A stretch of DNA of 64,000 nucleotides from Cellulosilyticum sp. I15G10I2 (GTDB taxonomy: Bacteria; Bacillota; Clostridia; Lachnospirales; Cellulosilyticaceae): NCBI RefSeq assembly GCF_900095725.1, contig NZ_FMMP01000006.1, positions 1,116,001-1,180,000 of the forward strand, written 5' to 3'. The first letter of the stretch is position 1. Every line of letters starts with the position of its first letter. Below the pieces are notes generated by a model. It saw only the letters and a list, made by a program, of their open reading frames with translations, had not been told where the DNA came from and did no database searches. Both the position numbers and the translations under genes were made by a program. Below are positions 7,473-15,422 of this stretch, piece after piece.

Positions 7473-8906
7473 TTATCTATAGGATACTTTGGGCATTTCT
7501 CTAAGTTTAAGCTGAAGTGTTTTTTTCTCATTATTTCTAATAATCTTGACTTCTACAGCATCTCCCACCTTTTTAGTATTTAAAAGCTCTTTAAGCTGAT
7601 TCATGCCTGTAATTTGAATACCATCAAACTGAAATAAAATATCATTAGCTCTCATCCCTGCAAGTTCTGCGCTGCTGCCTGCTGCTACTTCTACAATATA
7701 AACCCCTATCGGTATCTCGTATAGTTCTGCTGCCTTTACATCAATATCTTTGCCTACAATACCTAATGCAGGTCTAGATATTTTACCATTTTGTAATATT
7801 TCTTCGATAATTGGTTTAATATCATTAATAGGTATTGCAAAACCCATACCTTCTATTTGACTGTCTACTAACTTGATCGTATTAATACCTATTACTTCCC
7901 CTGTCGGACCTACAAGAGCTCCGCCACTGTTACCAGGATTGATTGCAGCATCGGTTTGGATGAGTTTTAACTTCTTATCTACAAGCTGCACTTCTCTATT
8001 AAGTGCACTGATAACCCCTACAGTAACTGTATTATTATAAGCTTCATCAATAGGGTTTCCTATGGCTACTGCAAGTTCTCCCACATGTAAATAATCACTG
8101 TCTCCAAGCGGTGCCACCTTAATATCATTCAGTGCTTCTGCAGGAATATCTGATTTTTCTACAGCTATTACAGCTATATCTGTTACTGTGTCTGCCCCTA
8201 TCATTTCTGCTTCAACCTTAGTATTGCCTAAAAAGTTAACGACTAAGCTGTTAGAACCTTCTACAACATGGGCATTGCTCACGATATAGATCTTTTTGTC
8301 ATCTTGTTTAAAAATAACGCCTGAACCAAGACCTGCTTGATTAAACTCACCATACCATGTCGTTACAACTTGATTATTTTTGATAGAAACAACTGATGGC
8401 CCAATATTATTTGCAATATCTGTAATTGAATTATTGGTTGTAAGCGGAAGTACTCTGTTTGCACCTTCTAATATATTACCTGTAAGCTGTCCGTCTTGCC
8501 CATTATTGATCAGTCCATTATTTTTGTGGTTTGTATTATAATAATCATTGGCATAAGGTGATAAAAAGGCAAAACTTGCACCAATAGATAGTCCTCCTAC
8601 CAAACTGACTACTACTAGTCCTGTGATAAACTTGCCAAAAGATCCTTTTTTCTTCTGAGGCTGCGAAGCATGTTCATCCGACCTATATACTGGAATCTGC
8701 TGGCTATAAGAAGGTTCCTGATAGGGGGGAGATGGTATCTGCTCCTTATAGGCCATAGGATTTGCGTCATAAATAGCATCATTATAACTGGATTCACTAA
8801 ATTTATTAACATCTATATACTGGTTTTCATTATTATAACTTGATGATGATTCATAGGGTGAATCATCACCATTATTAAATGGATTTAAATGATTGTCGTC
8901 GTACAT
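7473..8906 (-). CDS. htrA: HtrA/DegP-like membrane-anchored serine protease
   Basis: 477 residues. A hydrophilic cytoplasmic tail rich in Ser, Asn, Tyr and Pro (1-90) leads to one membrane helix (93-115), a trypsin-like S1C protease domain and a PDZ domain (about 370-465). The catalytic triad is His213 (SNAHVV), Asp243 (TVTDIAV) and Ser327 (PGNSGGA). It should degrade or refold misfolded proteins outside the membrane. The ATG has a clear AAGGAGGAAAT site. It lies 121 nt downstream of a histidine kinase gene in the same orientation, which recalls the CssRS control of htrA in Bacillus subtilis. Confidence 0.93.
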   Translation of the reverse strand: MYDDNHLNPFNNGDDSPYESSSSYNNENQYIDVNKFSESSYNDAIYDANPMAYKEQIPSPPYQEPSYSQQIPVYRSDEHASQPQKKKGSFGKFITGLVVVSLVGGLSIGASFAFLSPYANDYYNTNHKNNGLINNGQDGQLTGNILEGANRVLPLTTNNSITDIANNIGPSVVSIKNNQVVTTWYGEFNQAGLGSGVIFKQDDKKIYIVSNAHVVEGSNSLVVNFLGNTKVEAEMIGADTVTDIAVIAVEKSDIPAEALNDIKVAPLGDSDYLHVGELAVAIGNPIDEAYNNTVTVGVISALNREVQLVDKKLKLIQTDAAINPGNSGGALVGPTGEVIGINTIKLVDSQIEGMGFAIPINDIKPIIEEILQNGKISRPALGIVGKDIDVKAAELYEIPIGVYIVEVAAGSSAELAGMRANDILFQFDGIQITGMNQLKELLNTKKVGDAVEVKIIRNNEKKTLQLKLREMPKVSYR

Positions 8907-9027
8907 AAGTATTTCCTCCTTATCAATAATAGATTTTTGTAATGATAAGTATATACCTAGTTTATGAATTAATTATTAAAGCATTGTAAAAATAAACCCC
9001 TATTAATATGAACAAAATTTGTATGTT

Positions 9028-10521
9028 TTATAACTTTTTAGATGTGCTGATTGTAAAAGTAAAAGTAACGAGTTCATCTGCGTTAGAACTTACTTCGATT
9101 GTTTCATCATGCAGTTTAATAATCTCTTTAACAATTACAAGTCCTAAGCCCAGGCCTTTCTTATACTTGCCTCTGGAAGCATCGCCTTTATAAAATCTAT
9201 TCCAGATATCTTTTTGTTCTTGTTCTGTAATAGGTTCGCCGCTGTTACCAATACCAATAACCATTTTATTATTTTTTAGACTTGTTGTAATTTTAATTAT
9301 GCCATTATCATCTACAAATTTAAAGGCATTGTCTAGTAAATTTTGTATGACGCGGGCGATCATATCAATATCTGCCATCACATAAGGCTCATCTTCCTCA
9401 AATATGCTCTCAATATAAACATTTTTTTGCTTTGCAATAGGCTCAAAAGTTGCAAGTATACCTTTAATCATTGTTGTAATATTAAAAGTAACTTTTTGGA
9501 TAGGTGTAGAACCTTCTTCCATTTTACTAAGTTCTAAAATCGTATTGGTCATCGTAATCATTCTCTGGGATTCACCAAGCACAATATTTAAATATTTTTC
9601 TTGATTATCTTTAGGAATTGTGCCGTCTAAAAGGGCAGTTACAAAGCCTTGAATAGATGTCAGCGGCGATCTTAGATCATGGGATACGTTTGCAATAAAC
9701 TTCCTTCTGCTTTCTTCAATTTTATCGAGCTCTGTCGCCATATGATTGAGAGACAGTCCAAGTTCTGCTATCTCATCTTGACCTGTTACTTCAAGCCGCT
9801 TATCAAATTGCCCGCTGGCAATTTGCTTAGCTACTGTATTCATTTCTTTAAGAGGTTTTGTCATCTGTTTTGAAATAATATAGATCCAAATTAAAGCCAA
9901 AGTCGCGGTAATACTTACTACTTTTAAAATGATATTTCTGACTTCGTCTATTGTTTGAAGTATAAGGGGCATAGGGGTATGGATAAATAAGGCATACTGG
10001 ATCTGCCCTAATACTTCGACCGGGTAGCCGATCGTCAACACTGGTGTTGAAAAGTATTCTTTAAAACCATCCTCTATTTTTACAATATTGCCATCAAATA
10101 CTTTTTTTATAACAGCTGCATCCGGAATAGTTTTATCTACAAAGGGGACATTACTGTTTTCCGAAACCACAACAATCGTATTTGATCTATCAATAAGCCA
10201 AGTAGTAGACTGTAAATAGCTGTCCATTACCTGTATCCTGAAAAGTATTTTTTCAAGCGTATCTTTTGTTGAACGACCATAAATGCCTACTTTATAATAT
10301 TCTTTTGCAATATTGTCTGCTTGCTTAATCATAATATCTTGTGTATAGGCTACAAAATAAGACTGAAACGCATTTGTAAAAACAACAAACAAAAAAACAA
10401 GTGTCATCATCAGAATACTAATATAAACTGTAACTAATCGACTAAAAAGAGTTGGAAAAACAAGCTCTTTTTTTATTTTTCGAATTTGTAGCCTACTCCC
10501 CAGACGGTTTTTATGCTCCAT
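9028..10521 (-). CDS. Membrane sensor histidine kinase (HAMP-HisKA-HATPase)
   Basis: 497 residues. Two membrane helices (about 30-52 and 192-213) enclose an extracellular sensor domain of about 140 residues. They are followed by HAMP, the phospho-acceptor helix with His in NVSHDLRSPLTS, and the ATPase domain with NLLDNAFKF (N box), GIGNSGEPI (G1) and GLGLGLVIVKEI (G2). Its coding frame overlaps the upstream response-regulator gene by 49 nt, so the true start may be a little downstream; no strong ribosome-binding site is visible. The signal is unknown. Envelope stress is plausible because htrA follows. Confidence 0.9.
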   Translation of the reverse strand: MEHKNRLGSRLQIRKIKKELVFPTLFSRLVTVYISILMMTLVFLFVVFTNAFQSYFVAYTQDIMIKQADNIAKEYYKVGIYGRSTKDTLEKILFRIQVMDSYLQSTTWLIDRSNTIVVVSENSNVPFVDKTIPDAAVIKKVFDGNIVKIEDGFKEYFSTPVLTIGYPVEVLGQIQYALFIHTPMPLILQTIDEVRNIILKVVSITATLALIWIYIISKQMTKPLKEMNTVAKQIASGQFDKRLEVTGQDEIAELGLSLNHMATELDKIEESRRKFIANVSHDLRSPLTSIQGFVTALLDGTIPKDNQEKYLNIVLGESQRMITMTNTILELSKMEEGSTPIQKVTFNITTMIKGILATFEPIAKQKNVYIESIFEEDEPYVMADIDMIARVIQNLLDNAFKFVDDNGIIKITTSLKNNKMVIGIGNSGEPITEQEQKDIWNRFYKGDASRGKYKKGLGLGLVIVKEIIKLHDETIEVSSNADELVTFTFTISTSKKL

Positions 10522-11153
10522 GTATGATCACCCTCGAATTTATCCCTTAGTCTTTTAATGTGTACATCTACTGTTCTTGTATCACCTACAAAATCATAGC
10601 CCCATATCTTATCAAGCAGCTGCTCCCTTGTAAATACCTGTCTCGGATGACTTGCCAGGAAGTACAACACCTCTAACTCCTTAGGCGGAAGTTCTATGAC
10701 ATTGCCCTCATACGTCACCGAATAGTTGTCTTTGTCTATAATCAGATTATCCAACATAATTCTATTTCTCACCTTGGAAGGTTCTATCTGCACTATACAG
10801 CGTCTTAAAACAGCCTTTACTCTTGCAATAAGTTCCTTGGGATCAAACGGTTTAACAATATAGTCATCTGCACCCAGTTCAAGTCCGAGTACCTTATCAA
10901 ACACTTCACCTTTTGCTGTCAGCATAATAATAGGTGTCCTGTTAATCTTGCGTATTTCCTTACATACATCATAGCCATCAAATTCTGGCAGCATAATATC
11001 CAGCAAAACAATATCTGGACTATACTCTTCAAAAGCCTCTAGTGCCTCCCTGCCGCTATAGACCTCTTTGGTATGATATCCTTCTTTTTGAAGATATAAG
11101 GAAATAAGTTCTGAAATATTTGCATCATCATCTACAATCAATACCTTTATCAT
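10473..11153 (-). CDS. OmpR/PhoB-family response regulator
   Basis: 226 residues. The receiver domain has the acidic pair DDD at 8-10, phospho-acceptor Asp52 (LLDIMLPE), the switch Thr in MLTAKGE and Lys in VKPFDP. A winged-helix DNA-binding domain occupies about 130-226 (PKELEVLYFLASHPRQVFTR, GYDFVGDTRTVDVHIKRLRD, GVGYKF). It is the partner of the overlapping histidine kinase. The start follows GGAGGG 9 nt upstream, 15 nt after mutS2, so all three genes may be cotranscribed. Confidence 0.93.
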   Translation of the reverse strand: MIKVLIVDDDANISELISLYLQKEGYHTKEVYSGREALEAFEEYSPDIVLLDIMLPEFDGYDVCKEIRKINRTPIIMLTAKGEVFDKVLGLELGADDYIVKPFDPKELIARVKAVLRRCIVQIEPSKVRNRIMLDNLIIDKDNYSVTYEGNVIELPPKELEVLYFLASHPRQVFTREQLLDKIWGYDFVGDTRTVDVHIKRLRDKFEGDHTWSIKTVWGVGYKFEK

Positions 11154-11168
11154 ATGAACGCCACCCTC

Positions 11169-13571
11169 CTATTTTATGGTTACAACCGTTACACCCATTT
11201 CACCCTCACCATATTTTCCTGGTCTATGGGCTTCTATATGTGGGTGTCTTTTTAGCATGTTTGTAATACCTGCTCTTAAAGCACCGGTTCCTTTACCATG
11301 TATAATCGTTACTTGTTTTAATCCTGATAAATATGCATCATCTAAATATTTATCAACTACTTGAATCCCTTCATCAACTAACATACCTCTTATGTCAATT
11401 TCAGGTGAAATTGTACTTGTCTTTGAAACATTATAGCTTACTGATCCTTTAGAAGACTTAGGCTTATTAACCTTCTTTTCTTGGTGCGTTTCTTCCTCTA
11501 ACTTTTGAAGATTTGAAAGATGCACCTTCATTGGCAGTATCCCAAGCCTTACAATAACATGCCCACTGCTATCTAAGGGCTCTATAACAATACCTTTTTG
11601 CATCAATGAAGTCACCATAACCTCCTGACCAACACTTACCGTTTTTAATTTTTTAGCTGCAGCACTTTTAAATCCTAAGCTTTTATTCACTTGCTGATCT
11701 TGTTGTTTGGTTACTTGATGCATGTTGCTTTTAACTTGCTGCAGCTCTTTTTCATCAATCATAACTTGTGCTTTACGCGCTGCACTTCTTACTTCTTTTA
11801 AAACTTTATCCGTTTCAGCTTCTGCTTGCTTAAGAATCTCTTTTGCCTTGAGTTCAGTACGTTCTAATATCTTTTTTCGGGTTTTTTCTATTTTTTGTCT
11901 TTCATTTTTGATTTCTTCTCTTAATTTTTCCGCTTCTGCTCTAAATTCTTTAGCACGCAAACTTTCTATTTCAGCAGTTTTTTTGCTTTGCTCCAGATCC
12001 AATAAAATATCTTCCATCTTAACATTCTCTTTATGCAAAAATACTTTTGCATCTTCAATAAGATACTCAGCTAACCCAAGCTTCATTGAAATAGCAAAGG
12101 CATTACTTTTACCTGGTACGCCAATAAGAAGTCTATATGTTGGCTGAAGGGACTCTAAATCAAATTCAAAACTCGCATTTTCTACCCCATCAGTTGATAA
12201 TGCATAAAGTTTAAGTTCACTATAATGGGTGGTTGCGACTGTTCTTATTTGCTGCTTTCTAAGATGTTCAAGAATAGCCATAGCAAGTGCTGCACCTTCT
12301 ATCGGATCTGTTCCTGATCCTACTTCATCCATTAATACAAGTGAGTTAGTTGTCATCTGCTCTAAAATACTAACGATATTAGTCATATGTGCTGAAAATG
12401 TACTTAAACTCTGCTCAATACTCTGTTCATCACCTAAATCTGCATAAATCCCATCAAAAACAGCTATTTCACTACCTTCAGCTGCAGGGATTTGAAGACC
12501 AATCTCTGCCATTAGTGTGAATAAGCCTATTGTTTTAAGCGCAACTGTCTTGCCTCCAGTATTGGGCCCTGTTATGAGAAGCGTCGTAAATGCTTTTCCA
12601 ATGTGGACATCAATAGGGACTACCGTATCTTTACTTAAGAGTGGGTGCCTTGCACGTTTTAGCTGAACATAGCCCTCATTGTTAAGTCTAGGTTCCCTGC
12701 AGTCATATTTAAGTGAAAACTCAGACCTGGCAAAAATCAGATCTAATTTAATAAGGTTATCATAATTAATAGCAAGTGCTGATGTAATCCCTGCAATCTG
12801 ACTAGTAAGGTCAATCAGTATTTTTTCTATCTCTGCTGCTTCCTTTGTCTCTAAACTCTTAAGTTCATTACCGAGATCAACCACGGCCATCGGTTCAATA
12901 AATACCGTAGCCCCTGTTGAAGACTGGTCATGCACAATACCTTTGAACTGATTTTTATATTCAATTTTAATAGGTACACAGTATCGGTCTCTTCTCATAG
13001 TAATAACAGCTTCTTGGAGCATATCTTGATATTTATTGGCATGAATAATGCCTTGCAGTGTTTCTTTGATCTTACCGTTAATCGACCTCATCTGCTTTCT
13101 AATATGAAAAAGCTGATCTGTCGCTGCATCTGCAAACTGCTCAGGTGCTATAATACACCTGTCAATTTCACGCTCAAGTGCTGAATAAATAGACAAACTT
13201 TCAAAATAGCCATCTAAGTGTTCATAAACATATTCTTTGTGCTGATCTTCTTTTTGATAACTTTTAACCTGTCTTGAAGTACGCAAAATATCTCTTACCT
13301 GTAATATTTCACCACTATTTAATACGGCCCCAATCTCCACTCTTTTAAGAATCGGCTTGATCTCTTTAAGGTTTGCAATCGGTATTCTTCCTTTTTTAAT
13401 ACTCATGTTGATCGCTTCTTTTGTTTCATTCTGGAGTATGCGCACACTTTCTATATCAGCAAGCGGCAAAACCGTATCGACCTTTCGCTTTCCCCCATCT
13501 GTTAAAGCAAATGCCTTTAAAATTTCTCTTATCTTATGAAATTCTAATTTATATAAAGTTTTTTCATTCAT
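11169..13571 (-). CDS. mutS2: MutS2 ATPase/Smr endonuclease
   Basis: 800 residues, as usual for MutS2. The MutS core lacks the mismatch-reading N-terminal domain. Walker A is GPNTGGKT (about residue 335) and Walker B is LVLMDEVGSGTDP. A long coiled coil (about 510-640, rich in Lys, Glu and Ala) is followed by a KOW-like segment (VGQEVMVTSLMQKG) and a C-terminal Smr domain (IDIRGM...VTIIHGKGTGALR). MutS2 acts against homologous recombination in some bacteria and, in Bacillus, splits collided ribosomes. The ATG follows AAGAGGTTAAATA. It starts a possible unit with the two-component genes downstream. Confidence 0.95.
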   Translation of the reverse strand: MNEKTLYKLEFHKIREILKAFALTDGGKRKVDTVLPLADIESVRILQNETKEAINMSIKKGRIPIANLKEIKPILKRVEIGAVLNSGEILQVRDILRTSRQVKSYQKEDQHKEYVYEHLDGYFESLSIYSALEREIDRCIIAPEQFADAATDQLFHIRKQMRSINGKIKETLQGIIHANKYQDMLQEAVITMRRDRYCVPIKIEYKNQFKGIVHDQSSTGATVFIEPMAVVDLGNELKSLETKEAAEIEKILIDLTSQIAGITSALAINYDNLIKLDLIFARSEFSLKYDCREPRLNNEGYVQLKRARHPLLSKDTVVPIDVHIGKAFTTLLITGPNTGGKTVALKTIGLFTLMAEIGLQIPAAEGSEIAVFDGIYADLGDEQSIEQSLSTFSAHMTNIVSILEQMTTNSLVLMDEVGSGTDPIEGAALAMAILEHLRKQQIRTVATTHYSELKLYALSTDGVENASFEFDLESLQPTYRLLIGVPGKSNAFAISMKLGLAEYLIEDAKVFLHKENVKMEDILLDLEQSKKTAEIESLRAKEFRAEAEKLREEIKNERQKIEKTRKKILERTELKAKEILKQAEAETDKVLKEVRSAARKAQVMIDEKELQQVKSNMHQVTKQQDQQVNKSLGFKSAAAKKLKTVSVGQEVMVTSLMQKGIVIEPLDSSGHVIVRLGILPMKVHLSNLQKLEEETHQEKKVNKPKSSKGSVSYNVSKTSTISPEIDIRGMLVDEGIQVVDKYLDDAYLSGLKQVTIIHGKGTGALRAGITNMLKRHPHIEAHRPGKYGEGEMGVTVVTIK

Positions 13572-13662
13572 TATTTAACCTCTTATAGATAGTATTTGAA
13601 ACTTACGTTTATTATGGCACATCTTAAAGGTTTTGAAAATATGTACATTATTAATAATACGT

Positions 13663-13700
13663 AAAATCCTCAGATTAAATACTTTAATCTGAGGATTTTT
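13663..13700. terminator. Strong bidirectional terminator between the NlpC/P60 gene and mutS2
   Basis: A perfect 17-bp stem, AAAATCCTCAGATTAAA with its exact complement, surrounds a 3-nt loop. Runs of A and T on the two sides make it usable on either strand. It lies 56 nt downstream of the NlpC/P60 gene's stop and upstream of mutS2, so its main job is to end the NlpC/P60 transcript. Confidence 0.9.
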
Positions 13701-13755
13701 ACCCGATTTCATACGTATTCTATAAATCGCAAACTGTTTATAGCCTACTTTTGCA

Positions 13756-14457
13756 TTAAGTTTTAATAATACGAGCGCCTGTCACATAATTTCGCGTATA
13801 ATACGGGCTGTTAAGACTGCTAATCATAACCCCACGGTTTCCATCGGCGTGTAAAAACCTATCTGCGCCTGCATAAATACCTACATGAGAAATTTTTCCT
13901 CTGTTCTTACCTGAAGTATCAAAGAAAACTAAATCTCCTGGGATAAGCTCGGATTTAGCTACACGCTTGCCGTCTCGTACCTGCATATAAGAGACTCTGC
14001 TGATATCGATATCAAAAGTCTTATATATCTCTTTGGTAAGGCCGGAGCAATCTACACCTCTTTTGAGGTCATTGCCTCCCCATCTATAAGGCGTCCCAAT
14101 AAATTGTTTGCCATAGTCTACTATCTCTTCTCCTAGGATTTTGCTATAAGGAACAAGTTCCGGTAATGCAACTTGTACATATTGTTTATAAACCCATCCT
14201 TCCTCATTATTCATCATAATCTTATACCACTCTTCATTTTGTCCAACAACACGTATTGCTTTATTATCAGCACGCATGATGACCTGAGCATAAATATTAG
14301 GATATCTTCTTATATTAATATTTTTCCCAATAATTTTACCTGATATCCCTGTATAACTTGGAAAAATTCTATTTGCATTTATATCACTTGCGTAGACCTG
14401 TATTATAGGTAAAAACAGGAAGCTCGCTATAAATACACATCTCCTAAAGTTTTTCAT
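13756..14457 (-). CDS. Secreted SH3b-NlpC/P60 peptidoglycan endopeptidase
   Basis: 233 residues. A signal peptide (KNFRRCVFIASFLFLPIIQV, cleavage near VYA-S) is followed by one bacterial SH3 domain (about 38-98, NINIRRYPN and GWVYKQYV) and an NlpC/P60 domain. The catalytic Cys is in VDCSGL (about residue 136) with His in ISHVGIY and HADG. Such enzymes cut the stem peptide between D-Glu and the diamino acid during cell-wall turnover. Start has AGGAGGGAATT. It is monocistronic, closed by the 13663 terminator. Confidence 0.93.
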   Translation of the reverse strand: MKNFRRCVFIASFLFLPIIQVYASDINANRIFPSYTGISGKIIGKNINIRRYPNIYAQVIMRADNKAIRVVGQNEEWYKIMMNNEEGWVYKQYVQVALPELVPYSKILGEEIVDYGKQFIGTPYRWGGNDLKRGVDCSGLTKEIYKTFDIDISRVSYMQVRDGKRVAKSELIPGDLVFFDTSGKNRGKISHVGIYAGADRFLHADGNRGVMISSLNSPYYTRNYVTGARIIKT

Positions 14458-14567
14458 AATTCCCTCCTAAAATGTACATCTTATCCCTTTAAATGGCACA
14501 AAATAATCATTTTATATTATGGAAAGATTTTTCAATTATTATACACTTTAGAATAAACTATTTTTAT

Positions 14568-15056
14568 TTACCATTCATAGCGATGCAGCTGTCCCTTAGT
14601 CTCTAATGTTAAAAACTCATTTTGTCTAAGGGCTTCATATAAAACAATAGCTGCTGAATTAGAAAGATTAAGGGAACGGGCTTCTTTAATCATAGGAATT
14701 CTTATGGCAGTTTCTTTATAATTTAACAAAATCTCTTCTGGAATACCCGCACTTTCCTTACCAAACATAATATAAGCATCTTCTTCATACTGCACCTCAG
14801 TATAGGTCTGCTTAGATTTAGTTGTTGCCATATAAATCTTAGGATAATCATTCTGTACTAAAAAATCTTCAAAGTTTTTATAAGTCCTCACATCTAAAAG
14901 TTCCCAATAATCTAAACCTGCTCTTTTAAGATTTTTCTCATCAATCGAAAAGCCTAAAGGTTCAATAAGATGCAACTTAGCGCCAGTAGCTGCACAAGTT
15001 CTTGCGATATTCCCTGTATTTTGCGGTATTTCTGGTTCGTGTAAAACAATATTCAT
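14568..15056 (-). CDS. trmL: tRNA (cytidine/uridine-34 2'-O)-methyltransferase TrmL
   Basis: 162 residues of the SPOUT fold. The N-terminus MNIVLHEPEIPQNTGNIART is the TrmL signature. The C-terminal knot holds MFGKESAGIPEE, IRIPM and SLNLSNSAAIVLYE, which bind AdoMet. It methylates the wobble ribose of tRNA-Leu isoacceptors. The ATG at 15056 was chosen because AGAGGGTG lies 6 nt before it; the in-frame GTG three codons upstream is part of that ribosome-binding site. Confidence 0.93.
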   Translation of the reverse strand: MNIVLHEPEIPQNTGNIARTCAATGAKLHLIEPLGFSIDEKNLKRAGLDYWELLDVRTYKNFEDFLVQNDYPKIYMATTKSKQTYTEVQYEEDAYIMFGKESAGIPEEILLNYKETAIRIPMIKEARSLNLSNSAAIVLYEALRQNEFLTLETKGQLHRYEW

Positions 15057-15216
15057 ATTCTTCACCCTCTGTTTATTTAATGTATTTTTATCTAATAAAC
15101 TCTCTGATATTGTATAAGATTAGCAAGACCTGCTGGGAATGTTTTTTGACTTGACTCGGGTATGGCAGCGGCAGATTGTCCGAAAACTAATTCAAATCTA
15201 AGTAATTCAAAGACTA

Positions 15217-15404
15217 GCAGGGGAGATTTTAGGATTCGGAAGTTGCCTCTGGAGAATTTCGTATAGAAAATCTTAGCAGTTTATTTAAATGGCTTTTAGC
15301 CGCACTGTTTGAGCGCAGCGAGTTTGCGGCGTTCATTTAAAGAAAGTGCTTAGATTTTTAGAAATACGCAAGCGAGCAACTGGAGAATCCTAAAATTCTC
15401 CTGC
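15217..15404. repeat. Long imperfect palindromic element (MITE-like or structured RNA)
   Basis: Almost the whole 188 bp folds back on itself. Paired blocks from outside in: 15217-15237 with 15385-15404 (GCAGG...TTTTAGGATTC type), AGTTGC with GCAACT, CGTAT with ATACG, AAAATCTTAGCA with TGCTTAGATTTT (one mismatch), TTTAAATG with CATTTAAA, and GCCGCA with TGCGGC. The apical part holds TTTGAGCGCAGCGAG. The element fills the gap between trmL and topB. Its layered structure, GC-rich tip and lack of coding capacity suggest a non-autonomous mobile repeat or a processed RNA. No second copy occurs in this window. Confidence 0.65.
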
Positions 15405-15422
15405 GGACCTCATACAAAACAC

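Noticed and set aside
11722-12147. 141-residue plus-strand ORF
   Set aside because: It is antisense to the mutS2 coiled-coil region, with serine- and leucine-rich low-complexity composition expected from the reverse strand of Lys/Glu codons.
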